Shown here piece by piece: positions 43,199 through 50,825 of a stretch of DNA of 64,000 nucleotides. This DNA is from Nannocystis punicea (GTDB lineage Bacteria > Myxococcota_A > Polyangia > Nannocystales > Nannocystaceae). The notes under the pieces were generated by a model, which saw only the letters and a list, made by a program, of their open reading frames with translations, was not told the origin of the DNA and ran no database searches. The stretch spans positions 8,344,001 to 8,408,000 of the forward strand of contig NZ_CP114040.1 of assembly GCF_026965555.1 (NCBI RefSeq). Direction: 5' to 3'. Made by a program: the position numbers and the translations under genes. Position 1 is the first letter of the stretch. Every line of letters begins with the position of its first letter.

Positions 43199-43602
43199 AT
43201 CACCGACAAGCGGCAGGCCCGCCGACGAATCATCGTTCCGCGGCAGGCCATCGGTGATCGTCGGTCCGCGGCAGGCCCGCCAATGAATCGCCATTCCGCG
43301 CAGCCCGCGGCGAATCACCGTTCCGTGGCGAGCCCGCCGATGAACCATCGCTCTTCGGCGGGCCCGCCGTGAATCCGCGCTCCGCGGCCCGCCGACGAAT
43401 CATCGTTCCCTCGGCAAGCAGGCGCGCCGGAGCTCCTCGGTCTGCGGCAGACCCGCCGGGGAACCACCGTTACGCAGTCTACGGTGACTCCCCGTTCAGC
43501 GGCAGGCCCACCGCTGAATCCCCGCTCCGCGCCAGCCCGACCGCGAATCATCGTTCCACGCCCGCCCGGCGGCGAATCATCGCAGTCTGGCGGCGCCGCG
43601 AT
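43161..43602. repeat. Degenerate ~28-bp minisatellite, about 13 units
   Basis: Tandem array of imperfect units that start GAATCAYCGTTCCGCGGCAG and end GCCCGCCGAY. Two units carry insertions (near 43236 and 43408). Each unit contains CGGC...GCCG, a small hairpin with an AGGCCC loop. The array starts in the 3' end of the small exported protein gene and ends directly before the P450 promoter. No spacers of uniform size and no cas genes, so it is not CRISPR. Confidence 0.8.
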
Positions 43603-43608
43603 CGCGGC

Positions 43609-43614
43609 TATGCT
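43609..43614 (+). promoter_or_regulatory. TATGCT, -10-like hexamer of the P450 gene
   Basis: 6 nt before the ATG at 43621, immediately after the minisatellite. Confidence 0.5.
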
Positions 43615-43620
43615 GGCGCG

Positions 43621-44835
43621 ATGGCGTCGCCCGAATACCCGCTCCTGTCGAAAAACTTCTTCGCCGACCCTTACCCGCTGCTGCGACGGCTGCGCGACGA
43701 GTGCCCGGTCTATTACCACGCCCCGCTCGGCGCGTGGTTCCTCGCCCGTCACGACCACTGCACCGCCGCGGTGCGCGATCGACGTCTGGTCAATGCCCGG
43801 GCGCGCCAGCTGCTGTCGACGCTGATGCCCGCGCTGCACGGCACCGACGAGCTCGCGGCGATGATCGGCCAGTGGTCGCGCCTGCTGTGGTTCCTCGACC
43901 CGCCGCGGCACACCAGGAGCCGCGGCCTGGTGATGCGGGGCTTCAGCGCCGCGGCGATCGAGCGCGTGCGCGACGAGGTGCGCGCCAGCGTCGAGGACGC
44001 GCTGGCGAGCGTGCCCGGCGGAGGCGGCGAGCTCGACGTGGTGTGGCAATTCGCCGACCCGATCGCCCTCGAAGTCCTGTGTGCGATCTTCGGCCTCCCC
44101 GGCGAGCTGCGGGCCGACTTCCGCCGCTGGACCACCGACATCATGCAGGTCGCGGGCGCCGGCGCCACCGACGAGGACCCCGCCCTGCGGGCCACGGATT
44201 CGTCCGTCAAACTGTTCGGGCTGCTCGCGGCGCTCGTCGAGGAGCGGCGCGCGCGGCCGGGAGACGACATGATCAGCCGCTTCCTCGGCGACGACCGCGA
44301 CGACCCGGCAGTGCTCGAGGAGGTCACGATCCAGTGCTTCCAGATGGTCGGCGCCGGCTACGTCACCTCGCGCAATCAGATCGCCTGCGCCGTGCTCGCC
44401 CTGCTCGAGCACCCGGACGAGCTCGCCCGCCTGCGCGCGACCCCGGGCCTGCTCGGGCCGGCGATCGAGGAGCTGCTGCGCTTCGCGCCGTCGGTGCTGA
44501 CCACCAATCGCCTGGCCGCGGAGGACCTCGAGATCGGCGGCCAGCAGATCCGCCAGGGCGAGCTGGTGTTCCCGATCCTCGCCTCCGCCAACCGCGACCC
44601 CGCCGCCTACCCCGATCCCGACCGCCTCGACCTCGCGCGCGGCGGCCGACCCATGACCTTCAGCATCGGCCCCCACTACTGCCCGGGCGGCCCCCTGGCC
44701 CGGCTCGAGCTCGAGGAGGCGCTGCAGGGGCTGCTGCGATTCCCATCGTGGCAGCTCGTCGGCGGATTCGACTACCGCGGCGCCAGCTTGCAAGACCGCG
44801 GCCCGTCGCAGCTGCGCGTGCGCCTCGGCGTTTGA
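43621..44835 (+). CDS. Cytochrome P450
   Basis: 404 residues, the usual bacterial class I length. Haem-binding loop FSIGPHYCPGG (FxxGxxxCxG, Cys near 355), K-helix ExxR in IEELLRF, and I-helix MVGAGYVTSRNQ. The acidic residue that normally precedes the I-helix Thr is Val here (AGYVT instead of AGxDT), which may change proton delivery. Needs an external ferredoxin and reductase, neither adjacent. Starts MASPEYPLLSKNFFADPYPLLRRL, typical of the family. The promoter hexamer confirms the ATG. Confidence 0.95.
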   Translation: MASPEYPLLSKNFFADPYPLLRRLRDECPVYYHAPLGAWFLARHDHCTAAVRDRRLVNARARQLLSTLMPALHGTDELAAMIGQWSRLLWFLDPPRHTRSRGLVMRGFSAAAIERVRDEVRASVEDALASVPGGGGELDVVWQFADPIALEVLCAIFGLPGELRADFRRWTTDIMQVAGAGATDEDPALRATDSSVKLFGLLAALVEERRARPGDDMISRFLGDDRDDPAVLEEVTIQCFQMVGAGYVTSRNQIACAVLALLEHPDELARLRATPGLLGPAIEELLRFAPSVLTTNRLAAEDLEIGGQQIRQGELVFPILASANRDPAAYPDPDRLDLARGGRPMTFSIGPHYCPGGPLARLELEEALQGLLRFPSWQLVGGFDYRGASLQDRGPSQLRVRLGV

Positions 44836-45047
44836 TGCCACCGGGCATTCGTCCCCGTATTCCCATGTTCCCTCGGCCTCGCCAGCCTGGCGAATCGCGC
44901 CTCTTCAAAATTTACAAAACCCCGATCGCGGCGCCAGCGGCCGCGACCATGGCGTGACGCGGCCCGCGCGGCGTCCGGCCGGGGCCGCCGCGGGCGCCGC
45001 CGTCCGCGAGCCATGCGCCTGCGAGTGGGCGATTCGCTCGACCTCCG

Positions 45048-45053
45048 TACACT
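45048..45053 (+). promoter_or_regulatory. TACACT, -10-like hexamer
   Basis: 6 nt before the ATG at 45060. Confidence 0.5.
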
Positions 45054-45059
45054 GAATGC

Positions 45060-45374
45060 ATGCGCAAGGACAACCCGAAGCTCGGACCGCGCGAACACGA
45101 CGCCCCCTCCAACCTCGAGAAGGACCCGGACGATTGGGTCACCGGCGACGAGCGGATGACCGACGCCCAGGCGTCGTACCTGAAGACGCTGTGCGAGGAG
45201 GCCCACGAGGAGTTCGACGCGACGCTGACGAAGGCCGAGGCGTCGAAGCGGATCGACGCGCTGCAGCACGTCACCGGCCGCGGCCGCCACGACGACGACT
45301 CGCACGAACCGACGAGGCCGCCCTCGCGCGGCCGACCCGAGGAGGACTACAGCCCCGACGACCTCGACGAGTGA
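45060..45374 (+). CDS. DUF3072 domain protein
   Basis: 104 residues. The conserved core is MTDAQASYLKTLCEEAHEEFD then LTKAEASKRIDALQ and TGRG, matching DUF3072 small proteins. Acidic, soluble, low-complexity ends. Function unknown. Next to another small DUF gene, as often seen for stress-related accessory proteins. Confidence 0.85.
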   Translation: MRKDNPKLGPREHDAPSNLEKDPDDWVTGDERMTDAQASYLKTLCEEAHEEFDATLTKAEASKRIDALQHVTGRGRHDDDSHEPTRPPSRGRPEEDYSPDDLDE

Positions 45375-45442
45375 GCGCCGGCCCCGGCGCCGTCACCTGA
45401 GCCCGCATGCGCCGTCGATCGCCCGCCCTCACAATCGCTGGC

Positions 45443-45655
45443 ATGAGTTACGCGAAGAAGATCCACGGCCCGCACGACCCGAAGAAGATCGACCTCGACC
45501 ACGACTGGGAGCTCGACTACTGGACGCGCGAGCTCGGCGTCACCGAGGTCGAGCTGCGCGAGGCGATCCGCTCGGTCGGCAGCAACGACACCGAACGCGT
45601 CCGCAAGCACCTCATGGGCGCCCGGCCCGAACAAATCATCGATCGCAGCGCCTGA
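45443..45655 (+). CDS. DUF3606 domain protein
   Basis: 70 residues. KKIDLDHDWELDYWTRELGV and LREAIRSVGSNDTERVRKHL match the DUF3606 pattern (I-D, YW..LGV, VG). The frame opens at 45407; the ATG at 45443 gives the family length. Cytoplasmic; function unknown. Confidence 0.85.
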   Translation: MSYAKKIHGPHDPKKIDLDHDWELDYWTRELGVTEVELREAIRSVGSNDTERVRKHLMGARPEQIIDRSA

Positions 45656-46103
45656 CCGGCGTCGCTCGCGTCGACGCCCGAGCGCGAGCTCGAGTCGACA
45701 CGGCGCTCGCTCCTGCCGAGCGAGCTCGGCTCCTGCCCGCAACGCCGCGGCTGCGTGGCCACCCCGGGTCGGCTTCGGGTCGCAGCATCACGGGCGCAAT
45801 GGCCGGAGAGCCGCTCTCCAACCCCTCGCACTCTCCTGCCCGCATGTGCCCGCATGTCTCGTACGTCGCCGCCCGAGCACCTCGGCGAATCCTGCCCGCA
45901 GCGCGGCGGCGTGCGTGCCCAGATCGGACGGGACGCTCAATGTCACCCTCAACGTGGACCGACAACGCGGCCCTCGTCACGCAGCCCTTCGCGTCGCCGC
46001 TATTGTTTCGAGCAGCAGGACCCGGGTTTCGCCAACCGCCTGAACGCGCTCGCCTTTCGCCCCAAGTCCGCATCCTGGCACAGAAATTCTGCGGACACTT
46101 GAG

Positions 46104-46132
46104 AGCCCGCGAGTCCCCAGGACTCGCGGGCT
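46104..46132. terminator. 13-bp perfect hairpin, terminator-like
   Basis: AGCCCGCGAGTCC, loop CCA, GGACTCGCGGGCT. Perfect 13-bp GC-rich stem. No T-run follows on either strand, so classification as a terminator is tentative; it could be part of a structured RNA. Confidence 0.45.
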
Positions 46133-46139
46133 TCGACCT

Positions 46140-46165
46140 GCGTCTTGGAGTACTGGTAAAGACGC
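46140..46165. other. Second hairpin, 7-bp stem
   Basis: GCGTCTT and AAGACGC with a 12-nt loop, only 7 nt after the 13-bp hairpin. Confidence 0.4.
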
Positions 46166-46268
46166 TCCAGGCCTGCGCGGCAGCGACCCGGTGGCGAGGG
46201 TCTGGAATGAGCACGCAGACGACCTCCCGGGCCGGCTGAATTCGCCCGTATTGCGCCGGGCAGCCGCT

Positions 46269-46285
46269 GCGGGGACAATCCCCGC
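46269..46285. promoter_or_regulatory. GCGGGGA-CAA-TCCCCGC palindrome at the ParB-like gene start
   Basis: Perfect 7-bp arms ending 1 nt before the ATG at 46287, and covering GACAAT, a -10-like hexamer. The same CGGGGA-N3-TCCCCG core occurs at 50809-50823 in the same position relative to another ATG. Confidence 0.55.
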
Positions 46286-46286
46286 C

Positions 46287-46613
46287 ATGGACATCCCACC
46301 TACGGATCACCGGCTCCGGCGGCTGCATCGCATCGACGCTGCGGTGCTCGAAGAGAAGAAGCAACTGCTCGCGCAGGGCAAGGGCGTCGACCCGGTCTCG
46401 ATCGTGCGGTTCAAGCGGCCCAACGGGTTCGAGGTCTACATCGTGGCCGACGGCACGCATCGGGTGCAGGCGGCGCTGGAGATGGGGCTCGAGACGATCG
46501 AGTTCGAGTGGGGAGACCTCAAGAGCGTCGAGCGCGAGGCGAGACGGCGCGGGCGCAACTTCGACGACCTGGCTCATCGCGCGCGCAAGTTCGCCGGCGA
46601 CGATCACGAGTGA
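46287..46613 (+). CDS. ParB/sulfiredoxin-like domain protein
   Basis: 108 residues. VSIVRFKRPNGFEVYIVADG then THRVQAALEMGLETIEFEW is a ParB N-terminal (CTPase/Srx-like) core with the DGxHR box. It has no DNA-binding or dimerisation domain, so it is a stand-alone ParB-fold protein rather than a chromosome partition protein. A basic/acidic helical tail ends in GDDHE. The palindrome at its start could be its own operator. Confidence 0.75.
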   Translation: MDIPPTDHRLRRLHRIDAAVLEEKKQLLAQGKGVDPVSIVRFKRPNGFEVYIVADGTHRVQAALEMGLETIEFEWGDLKSVEREARRRGRNFDDLAHRARKFAGDDHE

Positions 46614-46641
46614 GGACCAGCATGTGCTTGCGCGCGCCCTG

Positions 46642-47649
46642 CTAGCGCTTGTACGCCAGGGACTCGAACACCTGCCGGCAAGCCTTGACTTGCGCCTCGA
46701 ACGGGACCTTCGGCTGGCCCATGTCGCCCAGATAGTCGCAAGTCACCTGCAGCGTCTCGCCCTCGCCCGCCTCGGCGAAGATCCGCTCCTGCTGCATGTC
46801 GTGGGAACCTGCGCGGATGAGGCAGGCCGACTGACCGGCCACCGACGCGCTCTCGCAATCTTTCGCGTCGATCTTCTCGGCCGCGAGCGCCTCGCTTCGC
46901 TTCACGGGGCGCACGGCGACGGTGATCACGAGCGGCTGCGGAGTGTCCTCGCGCTCGCCCGAGCGGTCCTCGATCTTGCCCAGGATCTCGCTCTTCAGCA
47001 CGGCGCCGTCGGGTCGCTGCGAGACCTCGAGGAGCCGGGCGTCGTACGAGAAGCTCAGCGGCAACTGCGGATGGGTCCACTTGCCCTCGCCGGCGCTCGC
47101 CAGCTTGGCCGCCTGCGCCGGCGCATGGACCGCGAGAGTGACGATCCCCGGCGGGCCGGAGGCCAGGAGCTGCGTCTTGCCGCCATCGCAGAGGATCTCG
47201 TCGCCGCCGACGTTCGAGCTCGGCGGTCCGCAGTCGGGCAGCTTCTCGGCGATGTCCTTGATGGTCGTACCGCCGCCCGCCGTGAACACCGCCCCACCCA
47301 CGCGCGCCCCTGCCGGGAGGTCCGCGAGCCTGACTCGCACGGAGGTGACGCGATCGCCCTCGAGCGTCGCCCTGTAGGGGCCGGCGAGGAGCGCGTCGGC
47401 CGTCTCGCCGGGCTTGATCGCCAGGCCGACGGCGTCGAGCTCGGCGCGGGTCATGCCGACCCGGACGAGGCCGATGCCGACGCCCGAGACCAGCTCGGCG
47501 ACATCCGAGGGGTCGGCTGCGGGCGTCTTGCTGGTGACGGGGGTCGCCTCCGGGCGCGCGGCCGGAGCAGCCTTGGGTTTCTCGGCGCTGCTGCTGCATC
47601 CGAGGGCGAGCACGACGAGGACGGCACACGAAGTCGAGAGGCGATGCAT
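46642..47649 (-). CDS. Putative lipoprotein, 335 residues
   Basis: Signal peptide MHRLSTSCAVLVVLALGCSS with a lipobox Cys at residue 18; short Lys/Pro/Ala linker. The region VGIGLVRVGMTRAELDAVGL (about 58-77) resembles the repeated element used to sense solutes in several myxobacterial lipoproteins. A beta-rich middle and a C-terminal domain with paired Cys (DCESASVAGQSACLIR) follow. No family recognised. The longer open frame reaching 47922 is rejected because the signal peptide is internal to it. Its 3' end is 28 bp from the convergent ParB-like gene. Confidence 0.75.
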   Translation of the reverse strand: MHRLSTSCAVLVVLALGCSSSAEKPKAAPAARPEATPVTSKTPAADPSDVAELVSGVGIGLVRVGMTRAELDAVGLAIKPGETADALLAGPYRATLEGDRVTSVRVRLADLPAGARVGGAVFTAGGGTTIKDIAEKLPDCGPPSSNVGGDEILCDGGKTQLLASGPPGIVTLAVHAPAQAAKLASAGEGKWTHPQLPLSFSYDARLLEVSQRPDGAVLKSEILGKIEDRSGEREDTPQPLVITVAVRPVKRSEALAAEKIDAKDCESASVAGQSACLIRAGSHDMQQERIFAEAGEGETLQVTCDYLGDMGQPKVPFEAQVKACRQVFESLAYKR

Positions 47650-48448
47650 TGTGATGAGCTTCTTTTGGGGATTTGAGGATGGGGGTTCATCGAGCGCGGC
47701 TCGAGATCCGCGCCGGTGATCTCGGCGAGGCACCGCGCGACGGGGACATGCATACGCCGTCCGTGAACCCCATGGATCGGGGATATATATTGCAACGCGC
47801 CAGCGAGGTCCATCGTTCCCAGCTGCGGTACGCGTGGCGTGAGTTTGCGTCGCAAAGCAGGACCCCGCCCGGGCTGCGACACCGTCGAACGGCCGGCATC
47901 TAACGGGCGGAGCTCTGTCCACCGGACGACGTCACGACTCCTTTTGCGATGAGGACGAGGAGGCCACGTCGATCGAGATCGAGCCCCCTGATTACCGGAC
48001 AATGTCGGTGGTACTTCGACGACGGTGCGGTGGCTGAATCCGGCGACGGCGCGGTTTGAGCGGCATGGCAATCGATCGAGCGCGGCCTCGCCACCGGACC
48101 CCACAGCTACCCAGCCCCGCGCCTCCTGTCGCTTCGACCAGCGAACCCACCCGACCTCCGCGCCTCCTGTTCGAGGTGGTCCACCACACGGACGTCAGGA
48201 CAGCGCGGCACTCGAGTCGACGTCCGTGGTCGTCGGCTCGGTCCCCTCAGTCGTCGTCGCCGAGCTCGCGCTGTCCGTGGTGGCCCCGACCTGCGGAGAA
48301 CGGCAGTCCCGCTGTGCTGCGACGGCGAGCTCGATCCTGTCGGCGTCGAGCTGATGGAGGACCTGCGTCTGTTCTCGTGGTGCTACTTCCGGCTGCGTCC
48401 CGGTCCTGAGTGCGCCTCGTAGACGCGAAGAGCTGGCCGCGCGGACGG
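47650..48448. other. Gene-poor region with a lipoprotein fragment
   Basis: About 800 bp, partly less GC-rich (GGGATATATATTGCAACG near 47777). No full gene. It includes the coding-like minus-strand piece at 48195-48443. Confidence 0.45.
48195..48443 (-). pseudogene. Remnant of a Thr-rich lipoprotein
   Basis: An open minus-strand frame with no start codon ends in GATTDSASSATTTEGTEPTT then TDVDSSAALS and a stop at 48195-48197. The Thr/Ser linker is of the kind used by the intact lipoproteins in this window. Upstream sequence in the frame is weakly protein-like, and the frame meets the end of the cyclase gene. Most likely a broken gene; a chance open frame is possible. Confidence 0.3.
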
Positions 48449-49672
48449 TCAGGCGGGGACGACTGCGTAGAGGGCCTGGGCCTGGGCCACGCCGCGCAGG
48501 CGGTGGCTACCGAGCGCGACCAGGCGCGTGCGGGCCACGGACAGGGCGTCCGCGAACGCCTGCGAGACCAGGACGTCCTGCGCAAGCGGGCGGCACATCG
48601 CCGAGATCCGCGCGGCCTCGTTGACGGCCGGGCCGATGACGGTGAAGTCGAGACGGGCGGCGCCGCCGATGTTGCCGTAGAACACGTCGCCGAGGTGCAG
48701 CGCGAGGTAGGCGCCGGTCGCGGGCAGGCCGACGGCGACCCGGCGAGCGCTGACCTCCGCGAGTGCGGTGAGCGCCGCGTCGGCTGCCGCGAGCGCGCGC
48801 CTGGCGGCCTCGGCGGTGCTGTCGCCGACGGGGAACATGCCGAGCAGGCCGTCGCCGATGAACTTCAGGACGGTGCCACCGTGGGCGTGGATCGCCTCCA
48901 CCTGCGGGTCGGCGTAGTCGTTGAGCAACGGGAGGACGAGTTCGGGGTCCGTCGAGTCGACCATGCTCGTGAAGCCCTTGAGGTCGCTGAACCACACGAC
49001 TGCGCGGATGCGTTCCGCGACGCCGCGAGCGATCGCCCCGCGCAGGACGCGTCCGCCGGCGTCGCCGCCGAGGTAGGTCTCGACCACGGTTCGGGTGATC
49101 TGGCGGACCGTGCATGACAGCATCGCCGCGGCGAGGAACGGGCCGAGCGCGGCGACGAGGCCGACGTCGGCCTCGGCGAAACCGGCGGGCGCGTCGCTGC
49201 CCCACGACGAGTACACGCAGTCGAACTCGCCCATCTTCACGGCGTCGCCGAGCCGGTGGACGCACGCGATGTAGTCCGTGATCCCGGTCGCCGCGAGCTC
49301 CGCGAGCACCGGGAACGGGTAGCGGCCGTCCGCCGGCGGGCACCGGAAGCGATACAGCGACTCGCCCTCGGCGAGCAGGTGGTGGAACGGGCTCGCCACC
49401 CACATCGGCGCGGTCGGCAACGACGCCTCGCGGGTGATCTCGTCGCACTCGATACCCACGTCGCGCCGCCAGGTGTACAGCCGGCCGCCGACGAGCGGGT
49501 GCAGCGTGTCGACGCCGACGATCATTCGCGACAGCGGCACCCCGCCGGCGACCAGCCGGTCGCACACGCCTTGCACGACCGCGAGCTCGGGCACGCCGGC
49601 GAGAGTGTCCTCGGTGATACTGCGCGACAGCTCGATCAGAAGGCTCTCGCGCGCGTGTGAGCTGGCGGTCAT
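48449..49672 (-). CDS. Class III adenylate/guanylate cyclase
   Basis: 407 residues. The N-terminal part (1-220) looks like a GAF-type sensory region, and the catalytic domain (about 235-400) has VVWFSDLKGFTSMV (first metal Asp), GDGLLGMFPV (second Asp region) and VIGPAVNEAARI. The substrate-specifying positions cannot be assigned with certainty by eye. No membrane segment. The ATG at 49672 (MTASSHARES) is preferred; the open frame upstream to 49813 has poor composition. Signals through cAMP or cGMP. Confidence 0.88.
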   Translation of the reverse strand: MTASSHARESLLIELSRSITEDTLAGVPELAVVQGVCDRLVAGGVPLSRMIVGVDTLHPLVGGRLYTWRRDVGIECDEITREASLPTAPMWVASPFHHLLAEGESLYRFRCPPADGRYPFPVLAELAATGITDYIACVHRLGDAVKMGEFDCVYSSWGSDAPAGFAEADVGLVAALGPFLAAAMLSCTVRQITRTVVETYLGGDAGGRVLRGAIARGVAERIRAVVWFSDLKGFTSMVDSTDPELVLPLLNDYADPQVEAIHAHGGTVLKFIGDGLLGMFPVGDSTAEAARRALAAADAALTALAEVSARRVAVGLPATGAYLALHLGDVFYGNIGGAARLDFTVIGPAVNEAARISAMCRPLAQDVLVSQAFADALSVARTRLVALGSHRLRGVAQAQALYAVVPA

Positions 49673-49960
49673 CGGCTCCGGCGAGCCATCTTGGCAGCAC
49701 CGGGCGTTCGGGGACAAGCGAGGGCAGGCCCGCGCGTCGGCGACTCGCCGCGGTCGCCGCGGGGCTGCCGGTGCGCTCGTCGCGGCCCGCCTGTCCAGGC
49801 GGCTCGCAAACATGTTTGAGGGGACCCAGCGGCGGCCTGAGCCGCTTACGGGCCAGCCTCACGATTTTTTCGCGGGCCATGTCACAACCGCGGGGGGCTG
49901 AATCGTCAGGTCGATGAACGAGCCGCGGCGAGGCGCTGCGGCCGCGAAGGAGACCGTGTC
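49673..49960. other. Divergent intergenic region
   Basis: 288 bp between cyclase and AhpD-like starts. No gene; the AhpD-like gene has AAGGAG 8 nt before its ATG, so it has a normal leader. Confidence 0.4.
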
Positions 49961-50440
49961 ATGCAAGCTCGAATGAAGAATCCCGTGTTCCTGATGCCCG
50001 AGGCGCTGCAGGCGCTGCACGCCCTCGGCAAGGCGATTGGCAAGGGGCTGCCGGCGTCGACGATCCAGCTCGTGCACCTGCGCGCCAGTCAGATCAACGG
50101 CTGCGGCGTGTGCGTCGACATGCACGCGCGCGAGCTCAAGCAGCACGGCGAGAGCGACGTGCGCCTGTTCGGCGTGGCGGCGTGGCGCGACACTCCCTTC
50201 TTCAGCGAGGCCGAGCGGGCCGCGCTCGCGCTCACCGAGGCGCTCACGCGGATCGACGATCGTCCGGACGCAGTGACCGACGAGATCTGGGCCGAGGCGG
50301 CGAAGCACTACGACGAGCAGCAGCTGGCCGTCCTGGTCCTGAACATCGCGCAGATCAACCTGTGGAACCGCTTGAACGTGGCGGTGAAGCAGGTCGCGCT
50401 CGGCCGTGCCTGGACCGCGGACGACATGAAGGCGGGCTGA
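49961..50440 (+). CDS. AhpD-like carboxymuconolactone decarboxylase family protein
   Basis: 159 residues. HLRASQINGCGVCVDMHARE contains the CxxC plus downstream His of AhpD-type alkyl-hydroperoxidase proteins, followed by FFSEAERAALALTEALTRI and LNIAQINLWNRLNV. Likely reduces organic peroxides or acts as an antioxidant. Shine-Dalgarno AAGGAG 8 nt before the ATG. Single gene. Confidence 0.93.
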   Translation: MQARMKNPVFLMPEALQALHALGKAIGKGLPASTIQLVHLRASQINGCGVCVDMHARELKQHGESDVRLFGVAAWRDTPFFSEAERAALALTEALTRIDDRPDAVTDEIWAEAAKHYDEQQLAVLVLNIAQINLWNRLNVAVKQVALGRAWTADDMKAG

Positions 50441-50497
50441 GGCGGCGAGCGGCCTGGGCGCGAACGAAGCGGCTTCGCGCGCCGCTGCCTGCGAAGT

Positions 50498-50641
50498 CGC
50501 TACACGCTCGAGCAGCGACGCATTCGCTACGGTTTCGGGAACGCCCCCGACAACGACGACTGGATCGTCGACTGTCATGCGCAGGCCGACGTGCAGGCGC
50601 TGCTCGACCTGCTGGCGGCGAACCTGGCCCAGCTCCCCTGA
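50498..50641 (+). pseudogene. C-terminal gene fragment
   Basis: A frame with RYTLEQRRIRYGFGNAPDND, then DWIVDCHAQADVQALLDLLA and a stop has natural protein composition, but no start codon precedes it after the AhpD-like stop. It looks like the C-terminal end of a small gene whose 5' part was lost. Family not recognised. Confidence 0.35.
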
Positions 50642-50808
50642 ATGTCCGCCGACGTCTCGATCGTGTGGTGAGAAGTCCTGGCATCGAGACAGGACCGCGC
50701 GATTCGCCGCGCGTCCTGCCGTCGGCGCCGGCGCTCGCGTTCGCTGGGTACAACGGGCAATTGCGCACTCGAGCCGTCATTGACGCGGCTTGACCGCTGT
50801 ATCGCCTG

Positions 50809-50823
50809 CGGGGATCCTCCCCG
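50809..50823. promoter_or_regulatory. CGGGGA-TCC-TCCCCG palindrome before a lipoprotein start
   Basis: Perfect 6-bp arms, ending 2 nt before the ATG at 50826. Same core and placement as the palindrome at 46269-46285; a shared operator is plausible. Confidence 0.5.
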
Positions 50824-50825
50824 GG

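Larger units (their letters stand above)
45656..46286. other. Gene-poor region with strong hairpins
   Basis: About 630 bp with several mutually overlapping open frames of poor composition and no credible gene. It holds a GGAGAG-CCG-CTCTCC hairpin (45805-45819) and two further hairpins at 46104-46132 and 46140-46165. A structured RNA, a terminator cluster or a decayed element are all possible. Confidence 0.45.
50441..50825. other. Intergenic with gene debris and start-proximal hairpin
   Basis: No intact gene. It contains the coding-like fragment 50498-50641 and, directly before the next gene, the palindrome 50809-50823. Confidence 0.45.

Noticed and set aside
43161..43602. Possible CRISPR array
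   Set aside because: Units are tandem without uniform unique spacers, and no cas gene is present.
39516..45655. Complete natural product gene cluster
   Set aside because: The fusion enzyme, VOC-cupin and P450 are suggestive, but no core synthase, precursor peptide or transporter is visible.
45790..45850. tRNA-Ser-like sequence on the minus strand
   Set aside because: Starts GGAGAG and has a hairpin, but no anticodon arm, T-loop (TTCRANNC) or acceptor partner could be matched.
45755..46299. Several open frames of 100-146 residues
   Set aside because: They overlap each other on both strands, have poor codon bias and no recognisable motif.
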